Assembly (NCBI GenBank): GCA_019279435.1
Contig: JAAALK010000283.1
Location: 63,036,642-63,100,641 of the forward strand
Direction of reading: 5' to 3'
Length of the DNA stretch: 64,000 nucleotides
Source of the DNA: Zizania palustris
Taxonomy: Eukaryota; Streptophyta; Magnoliopsida; Poales; Poaceae
This document shows positions 33,600-44,560 of the stretch, one piece after another (position 1 is the stretch's first letter; each line of letters begins with the position of its first letter). A program made the translations under genes and the position numbers. Under the pieces are notes generated by a model that made no database searches, was not told the DNA's origin, and saw nothing but the letters and a program-made list of their open reading frames with translations.

Positions 33600-34110
33600 C
33601 GACAAGAACAGACCGATCTGGCGAGATCCTAACGCGCTAGGGTTCTCCCCGATGCAAGAGGCTTGCTAAACAAATCATCCCCTAGGCTGATCTCAGAGAA
33701 GGCCAAAGGATAGCACGAAGGATTAAGAGGTCACCTCCGAGGGGACCATGTAGGGTTCTCAGGCGAGCACCCTATGCGGATCTCACAGAGGGCCAAAGGA
33801 GAGAACGAAGGATTAAGAGGTTACCTCACAGGGGACCTTCTAGGGTTCTCAGGCGGCGACGATCTCGCCCGCACTTCTGCCGTCGCGAGGGCTGCGGCGA
33901 GATCTTCAGGCTTCGGAGGCGCCGGCGGGCGGCGGCTGCCCTGGGAGGGGGATGTCTTGGTTCTCGCGGGCGGCGGGGCCTTCTCGGCTTCTGCCCGTGG
34001 AGACGACTTTGTCTGGGCCCGAGGGGATTGGGTTCTGCTTGTTGAGCGAGCTTTTCACGGGAGATCGGCAGATCGCCGTAGAGTCGGCGGAACTTTCCAA
34101 TTTCCAGCAC
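33600..34110 (-). other. Candidate 5' leader exon(s) of ALY
   Basis: The GC-rich minus-strand sequence from about 34110 down to 33820 contains GAGAACCCTAG-type leader words and ends in a good donor, CCTGTGAG followed by GTAACC (at about 33822). The ALY start codon lies about 2.1 kb downstream, just after an acceptor, so a leader intron is likely. Two TGGGCC motifs sit directly upstream. The frame at 33774-34115 on the plus strand is low-complexity and is not taken as a gene. RNA data would decide the exact exon ends. Confidence 0.5.
33690..33866. repeat. 90-bp tandem duplication in the ALY leader region
   Basis: GGCCAAAGGA occurs at 33701 and again at 33791, 90 bp apart. Both are followed by a GAACGAAGGATTAAGAGGT-like stretch, then ACCTC, GGGGACC and TAGGGTTCTCAGGCG. 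The two units differ at several positions. Each contains, on the minus strand, a possible splice donor (GAG-GTAACC and GAG-GTGACC). Confidence 0.85.
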
Positions 34111-34115
34111 AGTGA

Positions 34116-34133
34116 TGGGCCTTGAATTGGGCC
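34116..34133. promoter_or_regulatory. Paired TGGGCC (site II) motifs upstream of ALY
   Basis: TGGGCC occurs at 34116-34121 and 34128-34133, just outside the candidate leader exon of the minus-strand ALY gene. Such pairs are typical of promoters of plant ribosome and RNA-processing genes. Function is inferred. Confidence 0.45.
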
Positions 34134-34792
34134 TAAATGCGAACATACGTACGCAGATGAACGATTTTTTTAATAATAAGATTTCAAAAGCAGATTTTAG
34201 AATTTGCAAAAAAAAAAAGTCGTATTATGGTATTTCAATCTATCCGATCGGTGCCAGATCGTCACACCGTCTGCTGATGCTGATCTGATCGGCAGCCTAG
34301 ATTAGCTGGTGGTAAGGTTCTGTCGGTAAATGATATGTTGATCTAAATTGTTTTGTCATAGATTGGCAAGGCGTGGGGCTAAGGCGGTGGGACACCCTCG
34401 ACGCCACCTTGTAGCCATGACAACACCATAACAACCATAATGAATAAAACTACAGAAGTATCACAATATGTGCAGAAAAAAATTTAGAAATATCATACTA
34501 CTAGCCTCATGATACGCATGCCTCAAAACAAGCTACACCATCCCATGCATACAACCAGCTTATAGGTCCAAAGTGGAAATAAACAGCTAGGATTATTGGG
34601 CCAACTTATTATAATCTCAAGCCCAAATTACTATAATTTCATAAGATGTAAAAAGTAGCTTATTTCAGCTTATGAATCGGTTTTTTACAATAGTGCTCAT
34701 GAAACTTGAGAGAAATTACCCACCAGCCTACCTTGTTCCACTCAAAAAAGTTTAGGCCATTGTAGACTTTACCCATCCTAACACAATAATCT

Positions 34793-35010
34793 AGGGCGGG
34801 GGAGCTTAAGATTCTGAGAAGAAGGTGGTAAGTATCTAACTTGTAAGAACTTGAAGAAGTTGATATTTCTCAGCTTCTAGATATTAATTCATTTCTAGAT
34901 TATGCAGTTACTGAGTTTTACAATCTGGGAGAAAAATCTAGAGTGTTTGGAGAAGCTATAGATTTTAGGAGACGAGTAGCTGCAGCTGCTACAAGTCCCA
35001 AAACAGGGCC
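34793..35010. mobile_element. MITE of the GGGGGAGCTT family
   Basis: The left end (AGGGCGGGGGAGCTTAAGATTC) and the inverse of the right end (TAGGCCCTGTTTTGGGACTTG) are related. The interior shares CTAGATTATGCAGTTACTGA-like and TTTTACAATC words with the segments at 20755 and 42038. Borders are approximate. Confidence 0.5.
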
Positions 35011-36265
35011 TAGGACTCAATAATCCAATCTGCCATCTTACATAATCCACCACCTATAAGTTGACTTAAGATGACATTATAATCTTAAGTGGAAAAAAAC
35101 AGTGCCTAAAAACAGCAGCAAGCTTCGTAATAACAGTCAACTAAAGCATCACCCGTTGTTATTGTCTTCTTCCGGCTTTGCTTGATGCTTTTGCTTTGCT
35201 CTCCTCGCCACGCTACCTGCTGGCTCATACCACTAAACTCCCGTCACTCCAAACCAATTATTTTTTCGTCGTCCCTATAGTTTAGAGGTTTTGGGTAATT
35301 ATTATTCGGATTATTCGAACACATCTTTTTTACAAATGTATTTTTCAAAAATTCTGCTTTATTTGGATTATCTTTATTAATTTATTTATTAGCTTTATAG
35401 TACATACTGATATTTAATTAATTTGTATAGATTAACAGAGTAATCGGATAAATCGAAGCTGTTCGGAACGCAGGTTCCTCGCTTTGTCTTGGTTTGAAAT
35501 CTCCACATCAATGAAACGACTTAACGACATCAGCATGATTATTTTTTCTTGTTTTTAGAGAAGATTTGAACGCATATTAATCAGATTTGGTTTTGTCGAA
35601 ATTTAAACAAGGTAGGAAGTAGAAGTAGGATGATATGATACGAGTCATGAGAGTTGTTGTTGCGAGCTCTCGCGTCACTGTCTGTCTACTTGACACATTT
35701 TGCACGCGCAAGTTTTGTTCACGGGTACCTGTCGCGCGTGCATGCAGTCTTTGAACTGATACGAGGATGATGTAACTATTCGATTTCAGCACTTAAACTT
35801 TAGTCAATGTCGTATTAAATCAATCACTTTGGTTGTTGTCATATAATATCAGATCAGACGGTCTTTCTGTTTACATGGAGATTTAATTTGATCTTCCATG
35901 TCCAGAAAATCTCGTAGTTGAACTTACAGCTTTAAATTTTTCGTGGGTGCGGGAGTTAATCGGGTGCAGGGCGGAGCCACTCTTTTTTCGTTGCCTGAAT
36001 CATTTGCTTCTTGGGTCCGTTGTTCTTCCCGACCAGCCTCCTCATCTCCGGCTCTTGCTGTTTGCTCGGTTGTTCTTCTCCAGCCGATCGGCCTCTTCGT
36101 CTCTCATGGCCGATGATCTCCAGCCGCCGCCGCCGTAGACCGACGGCGAAGGTACGGAGGATTGACTGAGTTCGATCTGGAGCGTTGCAGTGAGTGTTCT
36201 TTACACAACTCTTCCCTTCTGGTACGGTAGTATGGAACTATGGATACTCCAATTTGTAATTTCTC

Positions 36266-36325
36266 AGGAGACTTTTGGTTGCCTGCATTATGCTTAGGAG
36301 ACTTTTGGTTGCCTGCATTATGCTC
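36266..36325. repeat. 30-bp tandem duplication
   Basis: Two adjacent 30-bp units begin AGGAGACTTTTGGTTGCCTG at 36266 and 36296. They are identical or nearly so. The second unit runs straight into AGCTAGACTC. No coding role is visible. Confidence 0.9.
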
Positions 36326-37374
36326 AGCTAGACTCATGTGATGTAAGATTTATTTGGTTAATCTCTTGTATGAGTTGAGTTTAGCGTACCAGATGCAAAA
36401 TGTGTAGAATGACACGAAAATGTTGCGACGAAGAGAATGACAAATTTATAAAACCCACCGCGAGAATAGTAAATTTGCGATTGCAATCCCAACTCTCCAA
36501 CTAGGATAATATCTTGCACATTTAATAAATTATCACATAGGAAAAAAGATATGTGACAAACAATTTAACGAAGAGAGATGATAAAAAATGAAGACAACAT
36601 ATCTAAACTAATATCACGTCTTCACACCATCCAACATAAAAGTGGAAAGTGATTGGTTGAGGGGTGGGGAGATGCATAAAAATTTTACTATATGACAATA
36701 TATAAAATCATCTAAAAAATTATGGGTTAAAAATATAGTTTTTAAAAATAATATTTTACTGACATGATAATATAAGATACCATCTAAATTGAATGGCCTG
36801 AAAGTAGCGGCCAGCCACAGCCGCTGCACTGGAGGCATATTCTTCATATGGCTGCACATTTCTCTTTCTGGATCACATGGAGTGTTAGGCAGTACCATAA
36901 TTGCCTTGAAAATATGAAATCCAGGTCAAGCCTGCAACTTCCAATCTGGCAAGAATAAGCTAAAGCACCTTTAAAACACACAAAAATACTTTTCATACAA
37001 TGCCCCAAAGCTTATACAATATTACTACATTTAAGAGCAAGGGAAGTGAGTTTTCAAATTTAGGTTATTTTTGTTATAGCTTTAGATTCTATATTTTTAG
37101 AGTATTTACTTAAACCATATATTTTTATTTTAGATTAAAAACAAAAATTTAAAATATTTTGTTATATAAATCTCGGATCTCTACGAAAACAGACCATTAG
37201 ATAAAAAACCAGCAAACAAATTATTCTTAGCTCCATAAAATAAATAAGAATATTAAATATTGTTTAGATATACTAAACTACCAAAATTTGGAACCCAAAA
37301 TGCCGGGTTACCACACAGTTATATTCTTTTGGCAAATTTCTTCAAATCAAACTCATCTTCAAATTCTGCTATCT

Positions 37375-37775
37375 TAAAATTTTAGGATCTCTTTGATTCA
37401 TATTTTTGAACTAGCTTCCTGGCTCGGAAGCTAGAATCTGAACCAAACGGTTCTTTTGGTCACCCAACTTTTCCGGAATATGCATATTCTCGTAATACAA
37501 ATTTGAAAGCTAGTATAACTCATATTTCATAGATTCTCAATTCAACTCTGAATGAATATTACCTATCATGCTATTAAAACATATTAGTTCATGTAAAATT
37601 TGAAAAAGTAAAATTTTAGTAAAATATATAATTTTAGTGTAATTTAAAAATATATAATTTTAATATAAACATTACAAAATTTCATAATTAGAATGATTTA
37701 CATGTAAAATTATATATTAACATTATAACTAAATATCATGATTTACTAAAATATAAATCTACAATTATTCTAACC
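37375..37775. mobile_element. Long AT-rich MITE, inverse copy of 11130-11495
   Basis: The left end GGATCTCTTTGATTCATATT and the inverse of the right end (GAGAATCTGTTTGGTTAGAAT) are similar, as expected for terminal inverted repeats. The interior matches 11130-11495 in opposite orientation over most of its length. No target duplication was confirmed. Confidence 0.6.
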
Positions 37776-38253
37776 AAACAGATTCTCAACTTTTCTATAA
37801 ATTACATTAATGCTCACAACTTATAACAGTTTTTTCAAAATCTACGGCTCAATAAAACACAGTCGGGTTAGTAGCTCTCCGAATCAGACGAGCCGTGTAT
37901 CAGCAGCCAGTTGACTGTCGTGGATTCTTCCCGCTGCCCAGAGGACTAGAGGAGAGGCGGCCGCCTCCGCGTTGAAAAGGCGTAACGGAAAAGAGCGTTA
38001 AAATCCCAGTGCGCCTAGGCGGCGGACAGCTCAGCGCGCCACTGGTCGCTTCGCCCCCGGTCCCCACTCCCCACCGGCCACCGCCTTCAACCTCGTGGTT
38101 TCGGAACAAACGACCAGAACAGCGGAGCGGCAGCGGCAGCGGCCGGAGGAACAGAAAGCGCAGAGAGGCGGCCAGCACCTGCGGAGCCGAAGCGCAGCTC
38201 CGCATCGGGGGCTACTATCGCCGGGGAGCGGAGGCGGGGGACGGGGGGCGGCG

Positions 38254-41200
38254 ATGTCGGTGTCGTGCGGGCTGGAGTGGGTGGTGTGCCTGGGCTGCAC
38301 GCGGTGGGCGTGGAAGCGGTTCGCCTACATCGGAGCCTACGACAGCGAGACGTGGCCGCCGGTGGCGCCCGACGACTTCGAGCCCATCCCGCGCATCTGC
38401 CGCGTCATCCTCGCCATCTACGACGCTGACCTCTCCAACCCCAAATTCGCGCCGCCCGGCCGCGGATACGTCGACGTCGACGCCGCCGGCATCGTCAAGC
38501 GCGCCAGCTACAATGACGTCGGCAACGCCTGCCCGCCCTACATCGTCTACGTCGACCACTGCCACAAGGAGATCATCCTCGCCATCCGCGGTCTCAACCT
38601 CGTCCGTAACGCCGACTACAAGGTCCGTACCTTGAGCGATTCCTTGATTGGCTGATTCTGCGCGGCGCCGAGAATTTCGCAGGCAGGAATGTCCCGATAT
38701 CTGAATTGGCTGAGTTGATTCCCTGCAGGTTCTGATGGACAACAAGCTCGGGATGCAGATGTTCGACGGCGGCTACGTCCACCACGGCTTGCTCAAGGCG
38801 GCCAAGTTCATTCTGGAGAGGGAAACTGAGACTCTGCAGGAGCTGCTTCGGCAGAACGAGCCCGACTACAAGCTGATCTTCGCGGGGCACTCGCTGGGTT
38901 CCGGCATCGCCGCGCTCATGACGGTGCTCGTGGTGAACAACCGGAAGGAGTTTGGGAACATACCAAGGAGTCAGATACGATGCTACTCACTCGCGCCCGC
39001 CCGGTGCATGTCGCTCAACCTCGCCGTCAAGTACGCCGACGTGATCAACTCCGTGGTGCTGCAGGTACGAGCCGCTGTGGTGATTCGGTGAACTATTGGC
39101 TATTGAATTTGATGTCTTCGAACAACTTGTCCATTGGAGTGAATGAGTGATTGGTGATTGGAGGGAGAATAATTTGGTCAAATGTGCTTTGCTTGTGGCG
39201 TGAATGGAATGTTTGTGAAATACTGAAATGTCAAGTGGTCAACTCGTTTGATTGTCCAGAACGGCAGGAATCATATCTCTGGAGTTTGTGGAAAATAGCT
39301 TATAGGAGGTTTGTTGAATTATGCCATGTTTGATTCGGGAAGCAAGTTAGCAATATTTACCTATTTCTATGCTGTTTGATTAATACATGGAGCTTTTTCT
39401 AAGAAACATGGATTATCGCCTAGTTATGCAATATGCTGTTTGTGGTTGGGTAATCTATGATGCTACTATATGTTGTATTATTTCTTTCATGGTCTTGTTT
39501 TAATGCTGAACAATATCCTGATCTCCTCTGAAGTTTATACCATCAATGTACTATCTTTTTCCAGGATGATTTCTATCATTTAAGTGTCTAGCCCATGAAT
39601 TCAAATAATATTTTTCTCTCATTGAATGTTAATAGTTCTACCATTTAAGGTACTAATAATACCCTGATCTCCTCTGAAGTTTATACCTTCAATGTACTAT
39701 CTTTTTCCAGGATGATTTCTTGCCAAGAACGCCAACACCATTGGAATACATTTTTGGGTCAATATTCTGGTAATTTGCTCGGATCACTTTTGTCCAACTA
39801 CTTGTGTAGTTCTACTTTCAGTTAAAAACAAAAGCATTGCATGTGGTGGTTAAATTTGTTCACCAGACCTTTATGCTTTGGACAGCTTGCCCTGCTTGTT
39901 GTTCCTCATTTGCCTGAGAGATACATTTAAGCAAGACAAGAAAAAATTTAAAGACCCAAGAAGGCTGTATGCACCTGGCCGAATGTATCATATAGTCGAG
40001 AGAAAATTTTGCAGGTAATTGGTGCCTTTGGATGGACTGTATTAGTTGTTAGTCATGCTGATATGCTTTTGCTATAAATAATAAACATTGCCTTTATTCA
40101 TGATGTAATAAAATATCTCCATTATCTAAATATTCATGCTCTTCTAGAACAAGTCTCAGCAAATGTTCTGTTTGCTCATGCCCCAACCTTTTCATGCTCT
40201 AAAAAAAGGATTCAATTGTCTCATTTTTTAAGCAAGAAGAGATGCTTCAATCTGTTTGTTGTGATTTATAAGCACCAGCCATCAATAATTTTCTATACTT
40301 GTCTATGGCATGCATTTTTAGAAGTAATGAGGAATACATCAAATCGATGCATGCTTTTTCACTGTTCTATTAGATGGAGCATGGGCTGAAAAACCTCCTG
40401 TTCTGTAGTTTTCCCTGCAGTAACAAGAAGAAACTAAGAAAAGGAAGGTTTAGGAGACAGAAGCATAATACATATATATCTGTTACATTAGCGAGAGATA
40501 ATCAGATGATACAGGCCTAATGACAATTATTCATTTCAATATCTACAGCTGATATATGATCCCATATTTGGTTACTATATCATGGAGAAATGTCAGATAA
40601 TTGTGTCACATTGAAAAATAACTACAACATTACTCATCTGTAGATGTGGAAGATTCCCTCCTGAGGTGAAAACTGCTATTCCAGTGGAAGGCCGATTTGA
40701 GCATATTGTGTTGTCATGCAGTACTACTTCTGATCATGCTATTGCATGGATTGAACGAGAAGCACAAAAGGCTTTAGAGGTAAGTGTGCATTATGCCAAA
40801 TATTGCTCATTTCTTCTAGTAATATGAATGTTTGGAGATGTTTTCCATAAGTTGTAAACAATTTGTGGTCTCACTGTTTGATTACAAAATATGTTCCTCT
40901 TTTATGCCTCAATGTTGAATTGTTCATACATCAATCTACTATTTTGTCAGCACTTGGTATCATGAATCTGGATCTACCAGATTCAATCAAGTTTTGTGGC
41001 AAGTAGGAAAAAGTAATAACAAAAATGTACCAAGTCATGGCTATAACATGCTCTCTCATTGCATTGGATGGATTGGTCCTAACACAGTTCCATAGTACCA
41101 CAAGAAAAAAGAAGAATGGGCCATTTGGACATTTGGTACTTCATACTTAGTGTCAAGCAGACAAGCGCCTTGAATGGGCTTGGGGGAGGATTTTAGTAGT

Positions 41201-43011
41201 ACTGTAAACAGAGGTCTATCTAGTATGATCAAGTTAGGCAAAGAATCATCCTATGTTGTTGAACATTATTAGATAGAATTTTTTTCATGCTCCTTAAGGA
41301 GGTACCATAAATTTTAATGCTAAATTTTGTATCTCCTAGTATGTGAGGTACTGGGATATACCAATTTTTACACTAAAAATATAATACCTCTGGTAGGAGC
41401 AGAGGAGGAATTGATTAATTCCTTCTGCTTTGTTTATTCCATAGCCCTTATGGGGTATTTATAGGCCTAATACAATCTAATCTGTTAACTTTATCTCTAT
41501 TTTTAAAACAGAAATAACTAATTTCATCTTAATCTAACTAATCCTATCCAACTAATTGTGCTGCTGCACATAACAACCTCCTCAAGGACTCTAAAATAAC
41601 TATTAATAACACGGATGTCTTAGCAGGATCTCAAAACATTAGTTTATGTTTGTTTACTAGAAGCATTAAACATAAATATTTGATTTTTTATAAAGATGTG
41701 CACACGCTTGATCTACACTACCGATGTGATTTTCCTATGCTCTAAAATACAATGTTAAAAAACTATTTATATTGTTATATGGATTTCTCCATATTATATT
41801 GGGAGATTGGATCATATACTCTTCCTTTAAATGAAAATTGAGGATACATGGATATACCCTTACATGTTAGTGACATGTGTAACTGATATGTGGGTTAGGA
41901 GGATAAATCCTCAATGTTTTATCTAAATGAAGGGTATATGATCAAATTTTCCAATACATACCTTGAAGTGGGTCATACATATTTGATATTTTGTTTTGAA
42001 CCTGCCTTTTCCTTTCCTGCACACGTAGCTTCTCTAAGGCCCTGTTTGGGGGAGCTTCTGGCTGGCTAGATACTTCTAGTATCTAGAAGCTCCCCCAAAC
42101 ACCATCTCGGGTAGTCCAGATTTTCAAAATCTGCAGAAGCAGCTAGTCTCTTCAAGCCTAGTAGCTGAAAAGCTGGCTAACCTCAGCTTCTCCAGATTCT
42201 ACAGATTTTTATTTACATACTATGTCACTGAATAAAACCCACCCACCCAACAGCTAGCTACTCCAACCAGCCAGCTAGATACTCGGACTAGCTGATTTTG
42301 AGAATCTGCAGCTCCCCCAAACAGACCCTGTAAGAATTTAGAGCTAGATTTGTTTTACAACCATGGTGTTCAGAACTCAGAAGTGCAGTATTTGTGTAAG
42401 ACATACTTGTTAGTACTAGTACTTAATTGATCTGGAATAGAAAGGATTTCAAACAAAATTTTCAGACATGTGCAGCTCAGCCCAGCAAAGCTCCTATTAG
42501 AATAAAGGAAAATTGCATGCCAAATTGCCAACCAGCATTTTTTCTGTTCTCGCCATTTTCCATCAGCTAAATTATAGAAACCACTGGAAAACAAAACGAA
42601 CATTGGAACTTAACAGTTGCAGCATTGATTTTCTAAGCTGCGTGGCGAATATTTATTTATGATTACAGCTATGCCATTTTGCAGCTTATGAAGGAAAGCG
42701 AGAAGCCCACAACTCCGCCTGTGCAACAAAAGATGGAAAGACTGAAAAGTTTCGAGGAAGAACACAAGAATGCCCTCCAGAGAGCGAAGACCTTAGATGT
42801 TCCTCATGCAATTGACCCGTCTGAAGAAGAAGCCCAGGATGGTCCTAGCCCTACACCACCCTCTGATACTCATAGCGAGACCACCTCAGAAGCAAAATCT
42901 GCAGTGAGGACTAATTGGGATGAGCTGATGGATAAGCTTTTCACCAGGGACGAAGATGGCAAGCTTGTTGTGAAGCAGGACATCAAGGCGAGGGACATTG
43001 TCATTGAGTGA
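38254..43011 (+). CDS. Class 3 lipase, calmodulin-binding heat-shock protein type
   Basis: Six coding exons: 38254-38622, 38729-39064, 39711-39769, 39886-40014, 40644-40779, 42685-43011. Phases join to 1356 nt and 451 residues. The N-terminal region (CLGCTRWAWKRFAYIGAYDS) is the Lipase3_N segment. The alpha/beta-hydrolase core has the nucleophile elbow AGHSLGSG, with Ser near residue 178. DDFLPR at the start of exon 3 fits the position of the catalytic Asp, and RFEHIVLS in exon 5 probably holds the catalytic His. LPCLLFLICLRDT and DPRRLYAPGRMYHIVERK are characteristic of the plant family that includes tobacco calmodulin-binding heat-shock lipases. The tail after residue 343 is charged and variable. 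The protein is expected to hydrolyse acylglycerols at a membrane; substrate is unknown. The start was chosen because MSVSCGLEWVVCLGC begins the conserved domain; the longer open frame from 38095 is GC-rich leader. Confidence 0.9.
39511..39721 (+). repeat. Duplicated 3' splice-site region in lipase intron 2
   Basis: A segment of about 65 bp (CCTGATCTCCTCTGAAGTTT, then ATC-ATGTACTATCTTTTTCCAG and GATGATTTCT) occurs at about 39511-39574 and again at about 39657-39720, offset 146 bp. The second copy includes the real acceptor and first bases of exon 3. The first copy has an equal acceptor at 39564 but runs into a TAG after eight codons, so it can only be a decoy or poison site. Confidence 0.9.
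41288..41592. mobile_element. Foldback MITE in lipase intron 5, interrupted by a short LTR
   Basis: The left arm (TCCTTAAGGAGGTACCATAA) is inverse to the right arm (ATAATACCTC...CTCAAGGA) once the 185-bp insert at 41391-41575 and one copy of its target duplication are ignored. The interior has further foldback words (GTATCTCCTAG, GAGGTACTGGGA). Type is not certain. Confidence 0.65.
41391..41575. mobile_element. Short solo LTR (185 bp), TSD ACCTC, nested in the MITE
   Basis: The insert starts TGGTAGGAGC, ends GCACATAACA and is flanked by exact ACCTC copies at 41386-41390 and 41576-41580. It contains a TATTTATAGGCCTAATACAA-like stretch. The size fits a TRIM or small copia LTR. The end pair TG...CA is right, but the inverted repeats are short. 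Confidence 0.75.
41806..41962. mobile_element. Foldback MITE in lipase intron 5
   Basis: The left arm (GATTGGATCATATACTCTTC, then AATTGAGGAT) is the inverse of the right arm (ATCCTCAATG, then GAAGGGTATATGATCAAATT). A short GC-poor centre separates them. Segments near 7823-7915 and 12070-12120 look like partial relatives. Confidence 0.7.
42038..42328. mobile_element. MITE of the GGGGGAGCTT family in lipase intron 5
   Basis: The left end GGCCCTGTTTGGGGGAGCTT follows TAA at 42035-42037. The right end (AGCTCCCCCAAACAGACCC) is its inverse over about 19 bp, with TAA three bases further on. A second inverse copy of the end (AGCTCCCCCAAACACC) is at about 42088-42103, so the structure may be compound. 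Confidence 0.75.
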
Positions 43012-44169
43012 TACGGACCCTCATGCTCTTTTGATCCGGTAATTGATTCTTTTGCGTCCGTATACAAAATTGCATTGTAGTGCCTCTTGAGATCGAGCCG
43101 TTGTGCAGTAGGAAAACTGTTATAGAGAAAATTTGTTACTGGAGTATTGAGTCTTGAGTGCCGTCTCGTGTATATGTAGACTTTTATCTGTGCATTCTTG
43201 AATCTCCAAAGTTTTGTAAGTTGTCGAGTACAGGGCTTGTATAGCGTTCGTGAGCAATAAATCATAATTTATTATGAAAGTTTGATATGCAACTTGGATT
43301 TTGGCAACTTCAGTTGCTCATTTAGGGATGAAGCTCTAAATGGTGCATGATTCTGATTTACGAACATATTTGGAGTTCTGGGCAATTCTCTTATAACTTG
43401 GATTTCGGGAGCAGATTGTGTCATATGCAGAAGTCATGTGGAAATATCGTTCGAAAAATTGCTCCATAGCCTCTAAAAATTGCAATAGCACGCATTTTTT
43501 TGTTGCCCATTGTCCTAATCAACTTGCGAGGATAAACAAATATGTAACGAGTAGCTTAGAGCATTTACAATATGTAGTACTCTTGAACCAGTACTACATA
43601 GTATGTAAGCAAACTTGTTTCTTAGAAAAAAAATGCTAAAATGTATAGCACTAGATGTGATACTCCTTCTAACATTAAAAATTATAAAAATAGGCATGCT
43701 CTATCTAATGAGTAACTATCAAACTAAAAAACAGTATTATTTAATATATGAAACCAGTAACCATACATAAAACTTATGTCTTATCTTAGTTTACTTAGTA
43801 TCACATTCTCAATGTATATAACTAATGCCGAGTCAAAAAGATTCTCTTAGCACTACTGTTGTTGTTTATCCTCCAAAGTACCTGTTGTTCTGTTTCCGTC
43901 TTTCTGGGACACTTCCGTTCCGGAACGCAGAAAGCAATTTAATATTGCAGTGTTAATATATTTTTCTTTAGATTGCTCATAAGTTAAAAAGTTTAACTAA
44001 AAAAATGAAAAATGACTTGAAGGATGAAAGGAAGGAATTACATAGATATGAACCAATAAAAGTTCGATAATGTTGTATCACGACGTCCGACGTGAGCAAC
44101 GCGCTCAGGCACTGACGGATCACGCATTCATCTGTTCATCTCTTTAGAAATCAGGTGACATGGAATTAA
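43012..44169. other. 3' flank of the lipase gene and intergenic DNA
   Basis: The lipase 3' UTR probably ends near 43260 (GCAATAAATC). 43558-43830 has MITE-like character (GAGCATTTACAATATGTAG near the left; CACATTCTCAATGTATATA near the right), but its ends are not well defined. No gene is seen. Confidence 0.4.
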
Positions 44170-44486
44170 GGGTCTTTGGTTGCTTGGACGACCGGACGGA
44201 ATAATTCCGTTCACTTTGAGTAATGTTTGTTTGACTCAATAGAATCATTTAATATAAGGGAATATTTCTTCTAGACGTCAGATAGTTCTATTCGAATTTT
44301 TTTACTGGATAAACTCATCCACTCTTTTTTTGAGAAGATTTCATCCTATCCATTTTCATCTACCTCCAACTAAATAAAAAACTGAATCATTATATCTCAT
44401 TTAACCAAACAAAACAATGTATCACCACATCCAACAAAAACTGATAAAATAATTACATCACTCTTGCCCTCGAACCAAACGCTTCC
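44170..44486. mobile_element. Tourist-like MITE, about 317 bp, TSD TAA
   Basis: The element runs from GGGTCTTTGGTTGCTTGG to CGAACCAAACGCTTCC. TAA copies are at 44167-44169 and 44487-44489. The end match is short (TTTGGTT core), so the family assignment is tentative. The interior is AT-rich and non-coding. Confidence 0.6.
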
Positions 44487-44560
44487 TAAACTATGATACT
44501 ATGATACAAGACACTTCTTTAGGCTAATTGTCCAGCCTCAAAGAAAGAGGGATGATTACC

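Larger units (their letters stand above)
34134..37374. other. Intergenic between ALY and the lipase gene
   Basis: Mostly AT-rich. It includes a MITE (34793-35010), a GC-rich patch at about 35960-36190 that looks like a promoter or an orphan first exon (a short frame starting ATGGCCGATGATCTCC at 36107, with a stop soon after), and a 30-bp tandem repeat at 36266-36325. Frames at 35577-35792 and 36614-36898 have no domain. No gene is supported. Confidence 0.4.

Noticed and set aside
33774..34209. Plus and minus frames of 113-127 codons
   Set aside because: Composition is GC-rich leader-like, with no domain; a 5' UTR exon of ALY explains it better.
38009..38745. Long frames of 176-208 codons on both strands over the lipase first exon
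   Set aside because: They are low-complexity shadows of the GC-rich exon that encodes the lipase N-terminus.
39151..39333. A 60-codon frame after lipase exon 2
   Set aside because: It lies in intron 2 and has no homology to the family; flanking exons join correctly without it.
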